DNA of 64,000 nucleotides from Proales similis (GCA_019059635.1 JAGVRJ010000003.1:1-64000), one strand, 5' to 3'; counted from the first letter of the stretch, positions 33,646 through 46,356 are shown. Notes: generated from the sequence alone by a model not told the origin. Numbers and translations are program-made.

Positions 33646-36600
33646 TTAGCTCACAATACAGTCTGAGCTCTCGTGAACGCGAATAAGCTCCATCTGAGCT
33701 TTGAACAAATAGTTCATGCTGCCATATCGCCCAGAGGGAGCTAGATCATAGAAATGCTCACAAACATTATGAGCACCCGGACATGGCTTATTCGCTGCGC
33801 AGCAAAGGGTCGCATCTCCGTTAAATTTAATCTGATCTTCGAGGAAGAGACGATTGGCCGCTTCAATTATTTTGTCGACTACGAACACCTCATTTGAATG
33901 GAAGCGTTGTTCCTTTTGCGCAAGCATAGTCAACAAAAGACATGCTTCTACAGTTAACTGTCTATATTCAGGTTCAGGTATTTGGTTGAGCGCTTCTTCA
34001 ACCAATAGCGCAAATTTCATTTCCTCTTTGGTCATCTTCATTAGATTCAGCGATTACTAACATTCGTTTCAGATGCTTAAAATAAAAACATCATCTACCT
34101 CACGAGTAAGGCTTTGATTGAGCACTAAATTGTAAATTTGAATGCCCTGGCACCTTTCTAAAGCCATCCAGACTTTAGAGTAAAATCCGACTGGCACTCG
34201 ATTTAGAGAGCCATCTAGTCTTCTCCGCCGAATCCATTGTCCATGTCTTTCCATATCGGGTTCGCTGTTGTTATTGGCTTCATTCTCTTCGATAGTTATA
34301 GTGGGTCGTCGCATCGAAACGCCATGCTGGATTAGAACAATAAAAATAAGATATGCGAAAACGGCCAATTCATGCTCACCGTGAGTTCGTCTCGAAGATA
34401 ACGTCTCTCAACTTCAATCTTGTTATGTTCCGACTTGTAAAGTTTTGAAGAATGAACTAGTCGAGTTTAAGCTTAAGGTCCATGAGACTTGTTTATGTGT
34501 ATTTTGAGACTTACTCGATGTAGTGCCAAGTTCTTTTCCACTTAAGACCATATGAAGCAGAGTTTTTAATTCGTAAGGGCTTAGATTGAGCAGATGGTCT
34601 GTGGCCTCTTCATCTGAGCAGTTTAAGGCTCTCTCTAGTTCGCCTATCATAACCTGAATAATAAGGCCAACTCTTAGACGAATCATGCCTTGAAATAGCT
34701 GTGGCTCGGTTGAGATTAGCAAGGCCATGTAAATCAACAGCTCTTGAGTGATCATCATCATGCTATAGTCCTTTTCCCAGGCACGTTTTATCAGTTGAAA
34801 TATTTGTTCTACTTGAAGTGGACTGACAGGAAAATATTTTTTAAGTTCTCTTAAAACACAAGAAGCTAGAAGAAACTTACGACTTGATGATAATTTCGCT
34901 ATCCTCGCGTTTTGAAGGTAGCCCTATGGAAATCTGTTTTTGACCCACAATCAATGAAAGAACCGCCTGGTAGAATGAAACTGGAAGATAGGGCTCGACT
35001 CTGCTTTTAAGTTTTGAATCTTACTTTTGCGAGTTCATCAGATCGCATCTCGAGCATACCAGCTGCATGCCTAACGAGCCACCACATTTTGCGTATGCTT
35101 GCCTTTTCGTATACGTTAATAATTAAATCTTTTAATTTGGTTCCAGGGAAATGAGGTTTGAGCTCTGAATTAAGATCCCTGAGTTTTTCGACTCGGATTA
35201 GTCATCAATTTAATCTCTAGTCTTATATCGATGACCAACCTGTTTTCATACAAGTAATGGAGAATATCAGCCTCATCATGAATAGACTTGGTTTCTTTCA
35301 GGAGATTAAGAAGTTCATCTTCGTCCATAGCCTCGTATTGAGAGCTCAAAGATTCGGTTCGAGTCCTTTTTTCCACGCTTCCTTCGATTATAATTGAAGG
35401 AACCTCTATTTTTAAAGGTTCATCTTCGCAAATCCCTAAATTGAATTTGGGGTTTAGCATATAAAACATGAAAGAAATTCAAGTAACAAAAATAACTAAA
35501 TTAGCAGATTAGTAGCTTATTTAATTCAAAAACGAAATGGTATCGTGTGCTAGTGGTTATGAATCTGTCCATGCACCACTTACGCCTTGTATCATCGAAT
35601 ATATAAGCAAAGCTCGGCCGCTTTGTGGTATTGTGTAATACTAGATTCGGAAGAGAAATTTGAAGCCGCAAATATTAAAAATTGAAAGGAAAGGCTCTTT
35701 CAATGAAGATGAATTCCATGCATCGAACCTGAAAGAAAGCTTACCGGGGTAAAAGTTGTTGTAGATGGATCGGCTTCTTTTGGCGATGCCGATAATTCCT
35801 TCAAGTTTATGTTCTTGATGTAGGGAGCTTCCGAAGTGAGACAGCGACATTGTTGAAGGGTTGTGTGCGAAGTTCGACACTCGGTTGGGGTTTTTCATCA
35901 AGTTACTTTTGTATCTTATAATCTCGTTCTTTTTTTGATGGGAATTGAGTGACTCGATGAATTTGAGAAAATTTCTCTCATTTTCTATATCATAGAAGGA
36001 AGCTGTTAAAAGTACTCAACAAAATTAAAATAAAGTCATATCAGTACCTGGACCGTCTTCGCCAGCTCCCAAAAAGGACAGACTCGTTAAACAAGCAGTT
36101 GTTAAGAAATCTTCAAGCTTGCCAAGTTGAACTCTAGTTTACTGATGAAATCAAGCTAAAATCTTAATCCTATTAACTAATTACTAACCTGGCTCCATTT
36201 ATGTATCCACTGTTTAGTTTACGAATAGTAGTAATTAGCTGCGAATTAAGGGTCTCGTGGGCCTCTGCAAATTTTTTAGATTTAATATCGCATTTTCGTT
36301 ATGCTTGTGATTTTTCTTAAACCGACCGTAAAGCTCCTTGGTGATGAGAAAAATGGTGGTAGGCCGTCCAGGTATGTTATTCCAGTTTCGTTCAACAAAT
36401 GCGACGTAAGTCCTGAATAAGTCAAGGGTGTATTCAATGTCCGTGGCCAAATAAAACGATTTATAATCCAAAAACTAAGTTCGATTTTAAATATTGAGCT
36501 ACTTTAAGATTTTTGACCTCTATTGCAAAAGAAGATAGACCCACCGATGCAGTAAAGGCAAGTAATTGTCCTCCGAGAGTATAAAACTTGCTGGTCGCGA

Positions 36601-38263
36601 GATAGCCAATGTCGGTAACGGGCCGCCCAGAGAGGTTCAGTCGCTTGTTCTTTCCTAAATAAGAATAGATGTGGGCAAGCACTTTGGCTGGGTAAATTTG
36701 AATTGGCGCGACTTCAGCTACGGTTTGGACATGCATTTGGTATTTTTCCATAAGTTTGCGTTGGATTTCTTGATCCTCGGCCAAAACACAAACTTAATCA
36801 GAGGAGCGTTGAAGGATAATCAAATGCTAGTAGCTGATATGGTTACCTTGAACAACCAAATCGGGTTTGGGTTGAACAACAAGACGCCTGTTTAGAGGAT
36901 CAAGCTCACCGGGTGCTATAAGCGAATCGCGAAGAAGCTTTCCCACTATATAAAGAGATTGCCCCCACAAATGAGGAATTTTGCCCAGTGGAACACGATC
37001 TTGAGATTTTGGGTTCTTGTATTCTTCCTCTACTTTATAGGCTGGTACAGCATAGAGCTCGGGTACAAGTTTAACTCCCTCTGCGTCTCTAATTATAACT
37101 TGTTCAAGATTTGCAGCCACTGTATCCACCTGGTCTTCATCGCTGTAAAATATCCCATCGATAATTAGATAACACCAGAAAAGAGGCCATTCACACTCTA
37201 TATTTTCAAATATTTTCAATTCCCATGGTTCATAGTGAAGCCGGTGAGGATCCTCCTTTGCTGTTCGATAACCGTCGCGAATAAAACGTGAGCAGCCATA
37301 ACGACCCTGAAGTTTGGTTAGAATTTCATTTCTTGTCAGGTTAACCAGCTCCATATCATCGAGAGCAAATGCAGGGTAACTTATGATACTCAAGAGGCCA
37401 GCATCTGTTTCCTTTGAGTTTGATTCTCGAGGCAGCATGCAGGTGAGAATGGTGTTGCACCAATGGATAGTATCGGGCATTACATGGATGACAGATGAAT
37501 CTCCGCCTCGAGAGCCGAACAAATCGAGCTCATCCATAGCCTCGAGAGCAGCTTTAGCCATGCCGATAGAGCTTGCATTGAGCTCTGGAAGGCCATGATT
37601 TGTCTTGTCTCCACGTTCCCAGATGCCATAGTCGGGAGTAAGAAACACATGTTCAATGTAAAAAACAAGATTTTGGATAAAAATAACTTCGTCTAGAGTA
37701 TAGACTATTTGAAGTCCAGATGCTGTCATTTCGGCTATCATAAGCAGGTAAAGAGAGGTGGCGTCAATTTGCAAATGGCCCCATTCTGTATCGCCAACAA
37801 CAGTCCGACAAGTACGAGATGAATACTTGGCATGTAAACTGTCTTTGGGATCAGAAGTATATTTAAATCGTTCGACTTTGTCACTTTGCATCATCATAGC
37901 CATAAGCAAAGCTCTCATTAACTTGACTACGCACTGTTCCATCTCATAAGCCTTTGCTCTGCCATAGTCTTTGTTTGCATGCTTCTTATAGGCGAGAGAG
38001 AGAGCCCAAACAGCTATAATTGAGTAGACATTATCTCTAACCCACGAATGTTCTTGCTCCGAACTGGAAGCAAAGAGCCCCGTCACCGGATTCTAGAAAG
38101 CGCAAATCACAGATCAAAAAAGTAATCAATGGTCTATGGAGCCTGAATTAACCTGCTTGCTAAGGATTGTTTTGTTTATGAGTCGGCAATAATAGTCCAA
38201 CTGGGTTCCGGAGTCGTGCCTAATTCTAACACGAACTCTTGATATTGAATTTCGCCTGGACAT
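33646..38263 (-). CDS. PHKA: Phosphorylase b kinase regulatory subunit alpha
   Basis: Large multi-exon gene. Exon 1 is 38263-38153 ([14 protein letters not shown]) and exon 2 is 38092-36847, the catalytic-like glucoamylase-fold domain: [74 protein letters not shown]. Exon 3 starts near 36807 ([17 protein letters not shown]). Later exons carry [58 protein letters not shown] and the C-terminal domain [13 protein letters not shown]. The sequence is PHKA rather than PHKB. It ends DCIVS-less-D, that is Cys-Ile-Val-Ser, a CaaX farnesylation box like the CAMQ of mammals. The complex phosphorylates glycogen phosphorylase and is activated by PKA and Ca2+. Middle exons (36.2-34.8 kb) are not individually resolved. 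Confidence 0.94.
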
Positions 38264-38978
38264 GATCTTAAAGTTAGAAAGCCTCCAAAGTTCTGACTAG
38301 TTCAGTCTAGCGCGCAAGAATTTCATTGCCAATCTACAATGGATAAGGAAGCTCAGTAAGAAATAAGTTGATAATTCTGGTAAAATTATTCAACGCGCAC
38401 ACGCAAGGCCAACAAACTCCACCCGAATTATGAATTGCCAGTCTACTGCAAGCTGCCGAGCATTTAAGCGAACTGCACAGCGACTGCGCTCATCGCAAAA
38501 TAAAGGTTTCAATAAACTGACGAATGGGTGCACCGGAAAGAAACCGAATAACCAAGTAGTAAAAATTAGGCGGTTTTGTTTGATCTATCTGCAGTGTCCT
38601 TCAATTATCTCCCTCAATTCAGAAAATAGATTATAGTTATCCATTTCCTATCTAAAAAAAGCTAAATGGCTTAGACAAATATCATTAGGATTGAGAAAGA
38701 CAGACTTGATAGAATGATGGCATGGTATAATCCACAAAATATACTAAGATAAGATAGAGTAGTGAATGAAACTAACTAGTATTGAGTCACTAGACACCGA
38801 GCTCGAAACCTGACAAAAGACAAAGATTGCGCGACTGCGTATCTAAAAAGCGAAACCCAAATAAATGCGGTGTGTTGTTGTAGACCCGTGAGGCTAGTTT
38901 AGCTATTAGTAGCCAGTCAGTTAGTTGGCAAGTTAGTTAGTTAGTTAGTTAGTGAGTTTTTGTTAAATCAAGAATAAA
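38264..38978. other. Divergent intergenic region (PHKA / Axin A) with a TTAG microsatellite
   Basis: 715 bp between two divergent start codons. Directly upstream of the Axin A start is a (GTTA)n tract at about 38930-38955. Otherwise AT-rich; the frame at 38430-38636 shows no family resemblance. Confidence 0.5.
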
Positions 38979-40307
38979 ATGGAAACGCTGGACGTACTAC
39001 TGCAAAACGACCAGGGCCGCAAGCTTTTCAGCTCGTTCCTAAAAGGGTTTAATAACGGCAGTGAAAATCTTTTAACCCTCTATTTGATATGTTGCTGTCT
39101 TCAAAATCAGTCAAGCGGCGACGATGAACGTACAAAGCGAATATTGGCCAAAACATACCATTCATGCTTCGTTAAGTGCAGAGATCTACCACACCTAGAC
39201 GAGCGCCTCAAAGCCGAACTAAGAGACACTCTGGGCAGCAACCAATACAACGAGATGTTATTTGCCGCTGTCAAAAAAGAACTTCGAGCGCTATTTGCTG
39301 CCCAGTATTATCCCTTATTTTTACGCTCAAAGATATGGAATGACGCTTTGAGAAAGCAGTCCGAAACTTCATGTCAAGAGGTAGCAACAGAGGAAGCAAG
39401 GGCAAAACTTGATACGCTCGGATTCAAAAAGCATTCTAGACAAAGCGAAGATTCAGTTTCGTTTCGTTCGGCAAAGTTTCCAAGTCATTCAAGTAACTTG
39501 GTAAGACAAAGTAGTCGGCTGTCTCTTAAAAATCAGCGGGAGTTCAAATCCAACCACGACGAGAAAGGTACCGGGATTCCAATATCTCAGGCCGATCCAC
39601 GCTTGTTCTTTAAAATGGTCTCATCAAAGCTTGACATGTTGGCTCACAACCACGAGGCATCCAATCAAGCTGAGCAAAATCTGTGTTCAACAAATGGCGT
39701 ATTGCCCAAATCAAATGGACCCAACATAACTGTTGAATTTGAGATGAATCAAGATGGAATTGTTCGTTCTTCTAACGAACCAGAAAGCATTAATCGACAT
39801 CACCTTTTGAAGCTTGTAGCCAAAGCAAAAGAAGTTGACATCGATACCCACAGCCTGCGTGAATTTGGAAATGTGAAATCAAAGCATAGAGCTCATGAAA
39901 AAAGCATGCGTTCAAATAAGGCAGGTTTAGTCAAAGCCAAGCCAATTGAGGTCAACTATGATAGCGGAGTGTCGGTCAAAAGCAACGCATCAATCGAGAG
40001 AGTTCAAGATTGGCTTTCCCACAATCCAGTTAGCAAAGAGAACCGATGCAAAGCGACTGAAAAGACCACCGTGGCCTATTATCTTCCTGGAGAGGAGTTA
40101 GCTTATATATCGCAGTTCGACGGCTCTTGTTTAACTCTGGCACAGTTCAAGTCTATTGTTGCCAAAAAGGGCAACTTAAGATATTTTTTTAAAACCAAAA
40201 CAGACCTGTTAGACGAGGAATGCGTTGTGTTTGAAGAAGCAACTGAAGACAACGCTTTTGTACCAATGTTTAATGGCAAAGTAATTGCCAAGATACAGTC
40301 GGTCTAA
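38979..40307 (+). CDS. AXIN: Axin family scaffold, copy A (intronless)
   Basis: One uninterrupted frame of 442 residues. The RGS domain occupies about 1-125 (LLQNDQGRKLFSSFL, NLLTLYLICCCLQNQ, TKRILAKTYHSCF, MLFAAVKKELRALF). A short helix DPRLFFKMVSSKLDML matches the region after the GSK3/beta-catenin sites of other Axins. A C-terminal DIX domain spans about 360-442 (TVAYYLPGEELAYIS, FKSIVAKKGNLRYFFK, CVVFEEATED, MFNGKVIAKIQ). Axin nucleates the beta-catenin destruction complex: RGS binds APC and DIX polymerises. It is about half the length of human AXIN1 (862). Copy B at 50.8-52.3 kb has the same layout but keeps one intron. Confidence 0.9.
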   Translation: METLDVLLQNDQGRKLFSSFLKGFNNGSENLLTLYLICCCLQNQSSGDDERTKRILAKTYHSCFVKCRDLPHLDERLKAELRDTLGSNQYNEMLFAAVKKELRALFAAQYYPLFLRSKIWNDALRKQSETSCQEVATEEARAKLDTLGFKKHSRQSEDSVSFRSAKFPSHSSNLVRQSSRLSLKNQREFKSNHDEKGTGIPISQADPRLFFKMVSSKLDMLAHNHEASNQAEQNLCSTNGVLPKSNGPNITVEFEMNQDGIVRSSNEPESINRHHLLKLVAKAKEVDIDTHSLREFGNVKSKHRAHEKSMRSNKAGLVKAKPIEVNYDSGVSVKSNASIERVQDWLSHNPVSKENRCKATEKTTVAYYLPGEELAYISQFDGSCLTLAQFKSIVAKKGNLRYFFKTKTDLLDEECVVFEEATEDNAFVPMFNGKVIAKIQSV

Positions 40308-41612
40308 CGCTTTAAGACAGGGCCCAGTTTTTATGCTCACTTAAATTTCCTATAAATTGAACTGGCAGTTTGATTAAAATTTTGGTTTCTCATTTGAAAA
40401 AACTAAACGTTTTCTAATAAAATGAATTTTTGTATCCTTTTAAGACAACTCGTTATGCTTATACTTATGCAAAAACACAATGACGAAGATTATTATAGGC
40501 AAGAGAGAAAGCAGACAGGCGGTATGCATCCTATTCTTCGTCTGTCTCCGCTGTCGCCAAAAAAGTGCATAAAATACTCGTCTGTCATTATTTAAAATTC
40601 CAGGCACCTATTTGAAATTGTGTGTTCAAATTTCTTCTAGAGCTTCTGTTAGGAAAGCCTAATCAACACTGGAACAGTTAAACAGCACAGCCTTTTTGAA
40701 ATCAGACCATCAGTTGCTCTGATTTAAATTACGATTTCACTTTCTCAATATTCAAAGCAAGTGAGTTCTCCATTTTACGTTTAATTATGAAAGTTGACTG
40801 AGTCTGAAACCGAGTGGGAAGCATCCAAAGAGGCTAAGACCGCCAGAAAGCAGCAAATCAGAAAGAATTGAGGCAAAAATGATTAAGTGTATGAGAAATT
40901 TTCCACCACAATCAGCATTGGCAACCGACGCGCAATTGACATTTAGCTATTAAAAACTTAAAATAGGCACGTGGGCACAGTCTATAAAATTTCGATCGAA
41001 ATTTTTTTTTTTGGAAAGAAACCTAAGTTTAGTTCAAAAGCAAAACATGAAAGTTTATGTATGAACGTGCAAGCAACCAGGGTGATAAGAGCCTAACCGG
41101 TTGATAAGCAAGATGGGTAGAGAAGAGAAAGAGTGATGGATAAATAGACGCAGCCAATTCGAGTTCTTGTTTGTTTGACGATATTTAGACGCCTCAGTGC
41201 GACGACTCGGCAACTAATTCGCTCGCGTTTTAGCTTAAATGCAAATAATTTATGCGTAGAACAAATCTCCTCGACTAAATTCGTCATCGTCTCACCGTCG
41301 TACGACTCACTAACTAACTCTGTGCCTTCATTCTTTCAATTTTGGTTGCCGTCAAACCTATCGCGCTTCAAGCATCCATAATTTTTCTAGCAAAAAATCT
41401 AGCGGAGTGGATCGATTACTGTTCCTATGGGCTGATGTCGCCTCGCAACTCCTAATTTAAAGAATGAATCAAACCTGGCAACACGTGTTCCAACTCCTGA
41501 CGCCTTCAATCAGTTTCATTTCTCTAGACAAATTTAGGGACTACTTAAGAGCTCTTCTAGCTTGAGACATTTTCGTTATTTTTAGAAGAGCGGCACCAAG
41601 GAAAGTGGAAGA
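40308..41612. other. 1.3 kb interval between Axin A and PLEKHF
   Basis: Contains the Axin A 3' flank (AATAAAATG near 40417), an A/T-rich stretch with a T10 run near 41003, and the PLEKHF upstream region. The short frames at 41093-41381 on both strands have no recognisable relatives. Confidence 0.45.
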
Positions 41613-42827
41613 ATGACGCTTACGTTCGACGAGCGACTCACACGGCTTGGTACACATTCTGTTTGATAATTCAATTTGTTATCATCATTTTTCTTATTTT
41701 TTGTTCTGTAGCCGAAACGGACATTAACATGGAGAGAATTCGCTCTATCGAACGCTGTTTTGGCAATGACAACAAGGTAAACATTAGCCGGGATTTGTGG
41801 ATGAAAAAAAAATCCACTAAACTTCTCATCAATATGTTTAAGAATGCGTTGGCTCGGCCTGGTCGCGCACTTGTTGGTGAAGGCGTTCTTATAAAGGAAT
41901 GTCGTAAAAAACCCAAGCCTCGCTATTTCTTCTTATTTAACGATATACTCGTCTACGGCACCAGCGTGATAAATAAAAAGAAATATATAAATCAGCACAT
42001 TATTCCGCTTGACAATGTTCAGATCAAATCAATACCAGACAGCAGCAATCCGAGTAGGTGTTCAAAAAGGGCGCGCTGGTTTTCTTGGTATCTTCTTATA
42101 TTTCTTGTTATATTTTTAAAAGAATTACGAAACGGCTGGCTAATAATGTCACCTAAAAAATCCTTCAGTGTTTATGCAACAACAGCAAAAGAGAAAATAG
42201 AATGGATGACTCATATATCGAACTGCATTGAAAAACTATCAAACAGTAAGTTTCTTGCCTGTTCAAGCGTAATGATAAGATCCCTTTACACCTAATTTTA
42301 ACAAAATAAGATAAACGCAAGGGCTTTGATTCAATTAAAGACGTGGAGGCAGCACCGCATTGGATACCCGATAAGGACGCAGATACTTGTATGCGGTGTC
42401 GGGATTCAAAGTTTAATGTCGTCAATAGAAGAGTAAATGATCGTTTAGCCAATGAAAACAATTTAAATAATAACAATTGTCCCAATTAGCATCATTGTCG
42501 GAACTGTGGCTATGTTATTTGTGGTGACTGCTCAAAGCACAAGTTCTTACTAAGGTGGCAGTCTGATGAGCCTCTCAGAGTATGCAACCATTGTTTCAAC
42601 CAGTTAAGTGCATCTAACTCAGCCGACGCCAGAAGTAAGGGAGATACCGAAAGATTTGTTTGGATTTGTTTTTTAAACTATGCTTCCTCTTTCTAACAGG
42701 GGGAGAAGGAGTACCAAATTCAGACAGCTCTGATGAAAGTGACGGAGACGAAGGTAGTTGTTCGCCAAGTCCAGGAATGATTTCATCGGCAAATCAGGCT
42801 TGCTTCTATCCGTCGAGTGGCAATTAG
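41613..42827 (+). CDS. PLEKHF2: PH- and FYVE-domain protein (phafin, PLEKHF1/2)
   Basis: Seven exons (41613-41649, 41712-41776, 41843-42053, 42123-42245, 42311-42432, 42490-42634, 42700-42827) give 276 residues. The short N-terminus has RIRSIERCFG. The PH domain reads RPGRALVGEGVLIKECRKKP, YFFLFNDILVYG, LRNGWLIMSPKKSFSVYA. The FYVE zinc finger has CMRC, the PI3P-binding RRHHCRNCGYVICG, and FLLRWQ. An acidic Ser-rich tail (DSSDESDGDEG) closes it, as in PLEKHF2. Phafins bind PI3P on early endosomes and affect endosome fusion and autophagy. Retaining the first of the possible introns (41777-41842) also leaves an open frame. Confidence 0.94.
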
Positions 42828-43284
42828 AAATGCGTGGTGTGTCGTGCTTGGCTTCCAACTCTTATTTAGATGCAAGCTTTTATTCAACAAAGGAAATGCT
42901 CATTCACCTATATGCTTCAGTCATTTGAAACGGAAAAATGATGATGACTTGTGAGCCTGAACAAAATGAAAATCACTTTCCTCGATTTTTCTCTATTTTG
43001 CTCTTGAGTCTTAATCTCTATCCTCCTCTCTTCAATTTGTTTTTTCAGTATCAAGGGTTCAGATAAACCGAATAATTTTTAACAAAAAAACAGAAATTAA
43101 AAAAAAAAGCTCGCCTGTTTTTGAATTTGAGCATTCAAGTCAATCCGAAACGATTTGTGAATAAATCTTGATATTTTTATCTAAATCAGTTCAAGTTTGA
43201 TCAGAATTTTGATTTATTGAAGCTATTTTTAAATAAGATAAAAATCATACAAATATGTATCTATGATGTTAAATATTTTTTGAT
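42828..43284. other. Convergent 3' intergenic region (PLEKHF / SSX2IP)
   Basis: 457 bp of A/T-rich UTR-like sequence between convergent genes. No other feature was recognised. Confidence 0.45.
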
Positions 43285-44777
43285 TCAATGCTGAAAATAA
43301 TGAAGTCTCAATTGCTGTGAGTCATTTGACCTTATTGTCGAAAGGCTCGATTCAAGAGAAGCAGCTGTTAGCGCGGACTCGTTTGAATGCTTGCAACTTT
43401 TGTTCAGATTTAATATTTCATTGACCGACTCGTTAAGAATTCGACACGAATCAAGTTCTTGATCAAGCAACTGCAGATGCCTGCGGAGCGACTCGTTTAC
43501 ACGGCGTGGTCTTGGATAATTTGACGCCATTTTACTTTGGTCTTCAGCTAAAGCTTCATATTCAGCTTCGCCTGTTTTCGACTCGGCGACAGTATAGGTA
43601 TGAGAAGAGAAAATAGAACCAATTGAGCTTACAGAATCACTCTCCTTTTTTATCTTGATGTTTGACTCGACATTAGAATCTCCAAGTGATACTAGATGCT
43701 TCTTGACGATATGATTCAATTCTTGAAAATCTTCGAGCTGTTCAAAGTTGTCAAGGTGGCTCCTTAGCTCTTCTTCATCGTTTTGGATGCCAATAGCTTT
43801 TAAAATTGACAATATCCAATCCTTCAGTTGGCTATTTTCACCCAAGATCTGTCTCAGCTTTCTTTCATAGTCTTTGACCAGTGAGCTGTACAAGTCAAAA
43901 TTTTCACTAGAATACAAACATGAAAAAGGTTAAATTAGGCTATCAAATATATTGCGATCAGCTGAGCTTACATACTTGACGGGATGGAAATCTGTCTCAG
44001 ATGAAAACAGTTTGTTCTCACTACACAATGGAACGGGCAGCTCAAGGGCTTTTAACAAAAAATTCCATTTTGAGAAGCTAAATGATTCAATAGAATTATT
44101 AAAAGCTCACAAGACTCTTTAAACTTCTTTCCCATTTGATTTCGGACCATTTCTTTCAGCTTATGGATTTCTTGTTCGTTTTTCTTTTTTTCATGTCTAT
44201 ACTGCCCATCCCGTTGTTCAATCAGTTTTTGCCATCGTTTGTTCTGGTCTCGAATAAATTGTTGGAAACAAAGGATAGTACCAATCGGCTTATCAAGAAC
44301 CGACCTCTTCATCTAAGTTTCTAATTTTCCGCTTTTCTGTTTCTAAAGCCTCTTCAAGAACTTGAAGTTTGGCTTCTAGGCGCTTTTTAGCTTCATAAAT
44401 GACTTGGATTTCGTCTTGTGCAGACGAGAGTCGTTTCGCCAGAACGTTTTCGTTACGAGCCTCTCGGTGCAAGCTACGATTAACGAAAGGAAAAGATGAA
44501 CGGATTCTTGTTCCAATTCAAGTTTCTATTCATACTCCTCTTTAAGTGATTCGTTGAGCTCTTGCTGGCGCAATAAGCGGCTTGTTAAAGTATGAAGATT
44601 TTTCAGCATTAATGTTTGCTCCACTCGGCCATTGCAGGTGATAAAGTCCAAACCAAGCTTGGCAAATGAAGCATTTAAGCGTCTGGCCTGTTCAAATTCG
44701 TCATTTGAATCCATATTTAAATTAAGAAGAACATTCGAAAATTGTGCTTGTACACAGCTTGTAGCTTGCAGGCTCAA
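43285..44777 (-). CDS. SSX2IP: SSX2IP/ADIP-like centriolar-satellite coiled-coil protein
   Basis: Five exons (44777-44536, 44473-44305, 44243-44111, 44048-43976, 43906-43285) join in frame to 412 residues. The N-terminus has a predicted helix RRLNASFAKLGLDFI followed by LKNLHTLTSRLLRQQELNES, then coiled coil (EAKKRLEAKLQVLEEALE; KLIEQRDGQYRHEKKK). The segment SSLVKDYERKLRQILGENSQ resembles the conserved ADIP motif around 'ENYENRQKELL'. SSX2IP works at centrosomes and adherens junctions and in ciliogenesis. The assignment rests on remembered similarity over short coiled-coil motifs, so it is less certain than others. The Ser-rich C-terminus is unrecognised. Confidence 0.65.
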
Positions 44778-45031
44778 TCATGTGATTTTATTGGATATTC
44801 CATTATTGAATAAGTCTTATTTTCATTTCAGGACGAATTTACCTTCTTTTTAAGAAGTAATAGATTGAATACGAGTCAAAGTCTCAGAAGGTTAAATCAG
44901 CCATGCGATTACCCACTATGCTTTAGTTTCCATGGTGAAATAATAACCACACAAGCAGCTTTTACACGATAACGATCAAGTTACGCAAAAAAGCGCTTGC
45001 CGGGTGGACGCTTAATATAGTTCAACGTGCA

Positions 45032-46356
45032 ATGGTGTCTGAAGTAATAAGAGACAGTGTAGAGAGCGTTTCCAGTGCTATTGGCAGGAAAGGAGGGGAG
45101 AAGAGGGGTAGAGTCTTAAAAGGTATTTAAGTTCAACTTATTGATCCCTTCAAAACGAAGTTTCTCTTACAAATCGATATGATTCAAAGGAACTGCCAAT
45201 TCTAGTGCATCTATTCCTACAATTCCTTCCAAATATTTCACTGTCTTGTATGAGTCTGGAGAGAAGAAAGGATTCAGAGCAAGTTCAAAGCGATTCAACT
45301 ATTCGACTGTAAGGAGAAAATGCTTCACAAAGAAGCAAATTTAAAAAAGTTTCTTTTAGACTGATACACCTGGTCCAGGATCGTATAGTTTAGGCAACAT
45401 TATTGATGAGAAGAAAAACAGAGCATCAGATTCAAAAAAAGGAAGCGGAGGTCTCGCTTCTAAAGCACCAAGAGGCGGATTTCGGCTTAATGAAGCTGTA
45501 ATGCCTGGTGCAGGAAGTTATGATCCGAAAATCGAAAGTCGCAAGGATTTCAACTCGAGCAACACGAGCAACTTTCATAAGCCAATCGCTCAAAAAGTCG
45601 ACCACAAGGAGAATGAAAAGCCGGCACCCAATTCGTACCAAATAAAAGGTTCAGATTGGGTTTATAAATCGAACAAAGTCAGCGCAAGTGCCGCTTTTAA
45701 GTCCAAAACAAAACGTGAAGCATTCAACGAAGTTGGCGACTTAAACAACCAAGTGGCACCAAATTCCTACAATGTGAACGATCATCTTCTGCATGAATCA
45801 GCTCGCGTTCCCTTATCCAGCTTCAAGAGTAATACTCGCCGTCAAACATTTACTCCGAATCAACAGCTTCCGGGGTAAACTTTTACTTGGTTAATTTTTG
45901 GAAATTTAAGAAACTAACGCTCTTGAAACAGACCTGCTGATTACAAACCCGAAGCTCCAGATATTGAACCAGTTAACAGACTTCTCTTTCCGTAGGCCTT
46001 TTTTTCACTCAAGTTAAGCGAATGGTTTACTTTTACAAATTCTCAAGACGCCGTCACTATTTGGCCATATCAGCTCCTGCTATTCCGGTCCCATTAAGCC
46101 TGCCTGATCCGGTAAGTTAACTTACATGGTAGCGTTGGCAATTAGAATTGAATAAATCGGTTAGGGACCTGGAGCCTATGAAGTGCGCGACTTCAGAGAG
46201 CCAGTTAAAAAATACATGAGCAGTGCGGCTTTTGTATCAAGCACTGGACGCTGGGCACCAGATAGCCATAAAAGGAATCCAGGCCCAGGCTCTTACTCTC
46301 CTGCACAGCTAACTAAGCAATCATTTTTGTACAACCATAACAAAAAATGGGTCTAA
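45032..46356 (+). CDS. STPG1: STPG1 (sperm-tail PG-rich repeat protein)
   Basis: Exons 45032-45122, 45190-45308 and 45360-45874 are placed, then three more end at 46356. The N-terminus includes YESGEKKGFRASSKRF, matching the human SEKKGFNSQAKRF block. PG-rich (STPGR/SHIPPO) repeats follow: DTPGPGSYSLGN, VMPGAGSYDPKI, PAPNSYQIKG, VAPNSYNVND, GPGAYEVRDF, NPGPGSYSPA. The end motif KQSFLYNHNKKWV matches human KQSFLYNEDKKWI. SHIPPO proteins are microtubule inner proteins or sperm-tail components. The ATG at 45032 was chosen because it joins in phase to the second exon. Confidence 0.9.
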
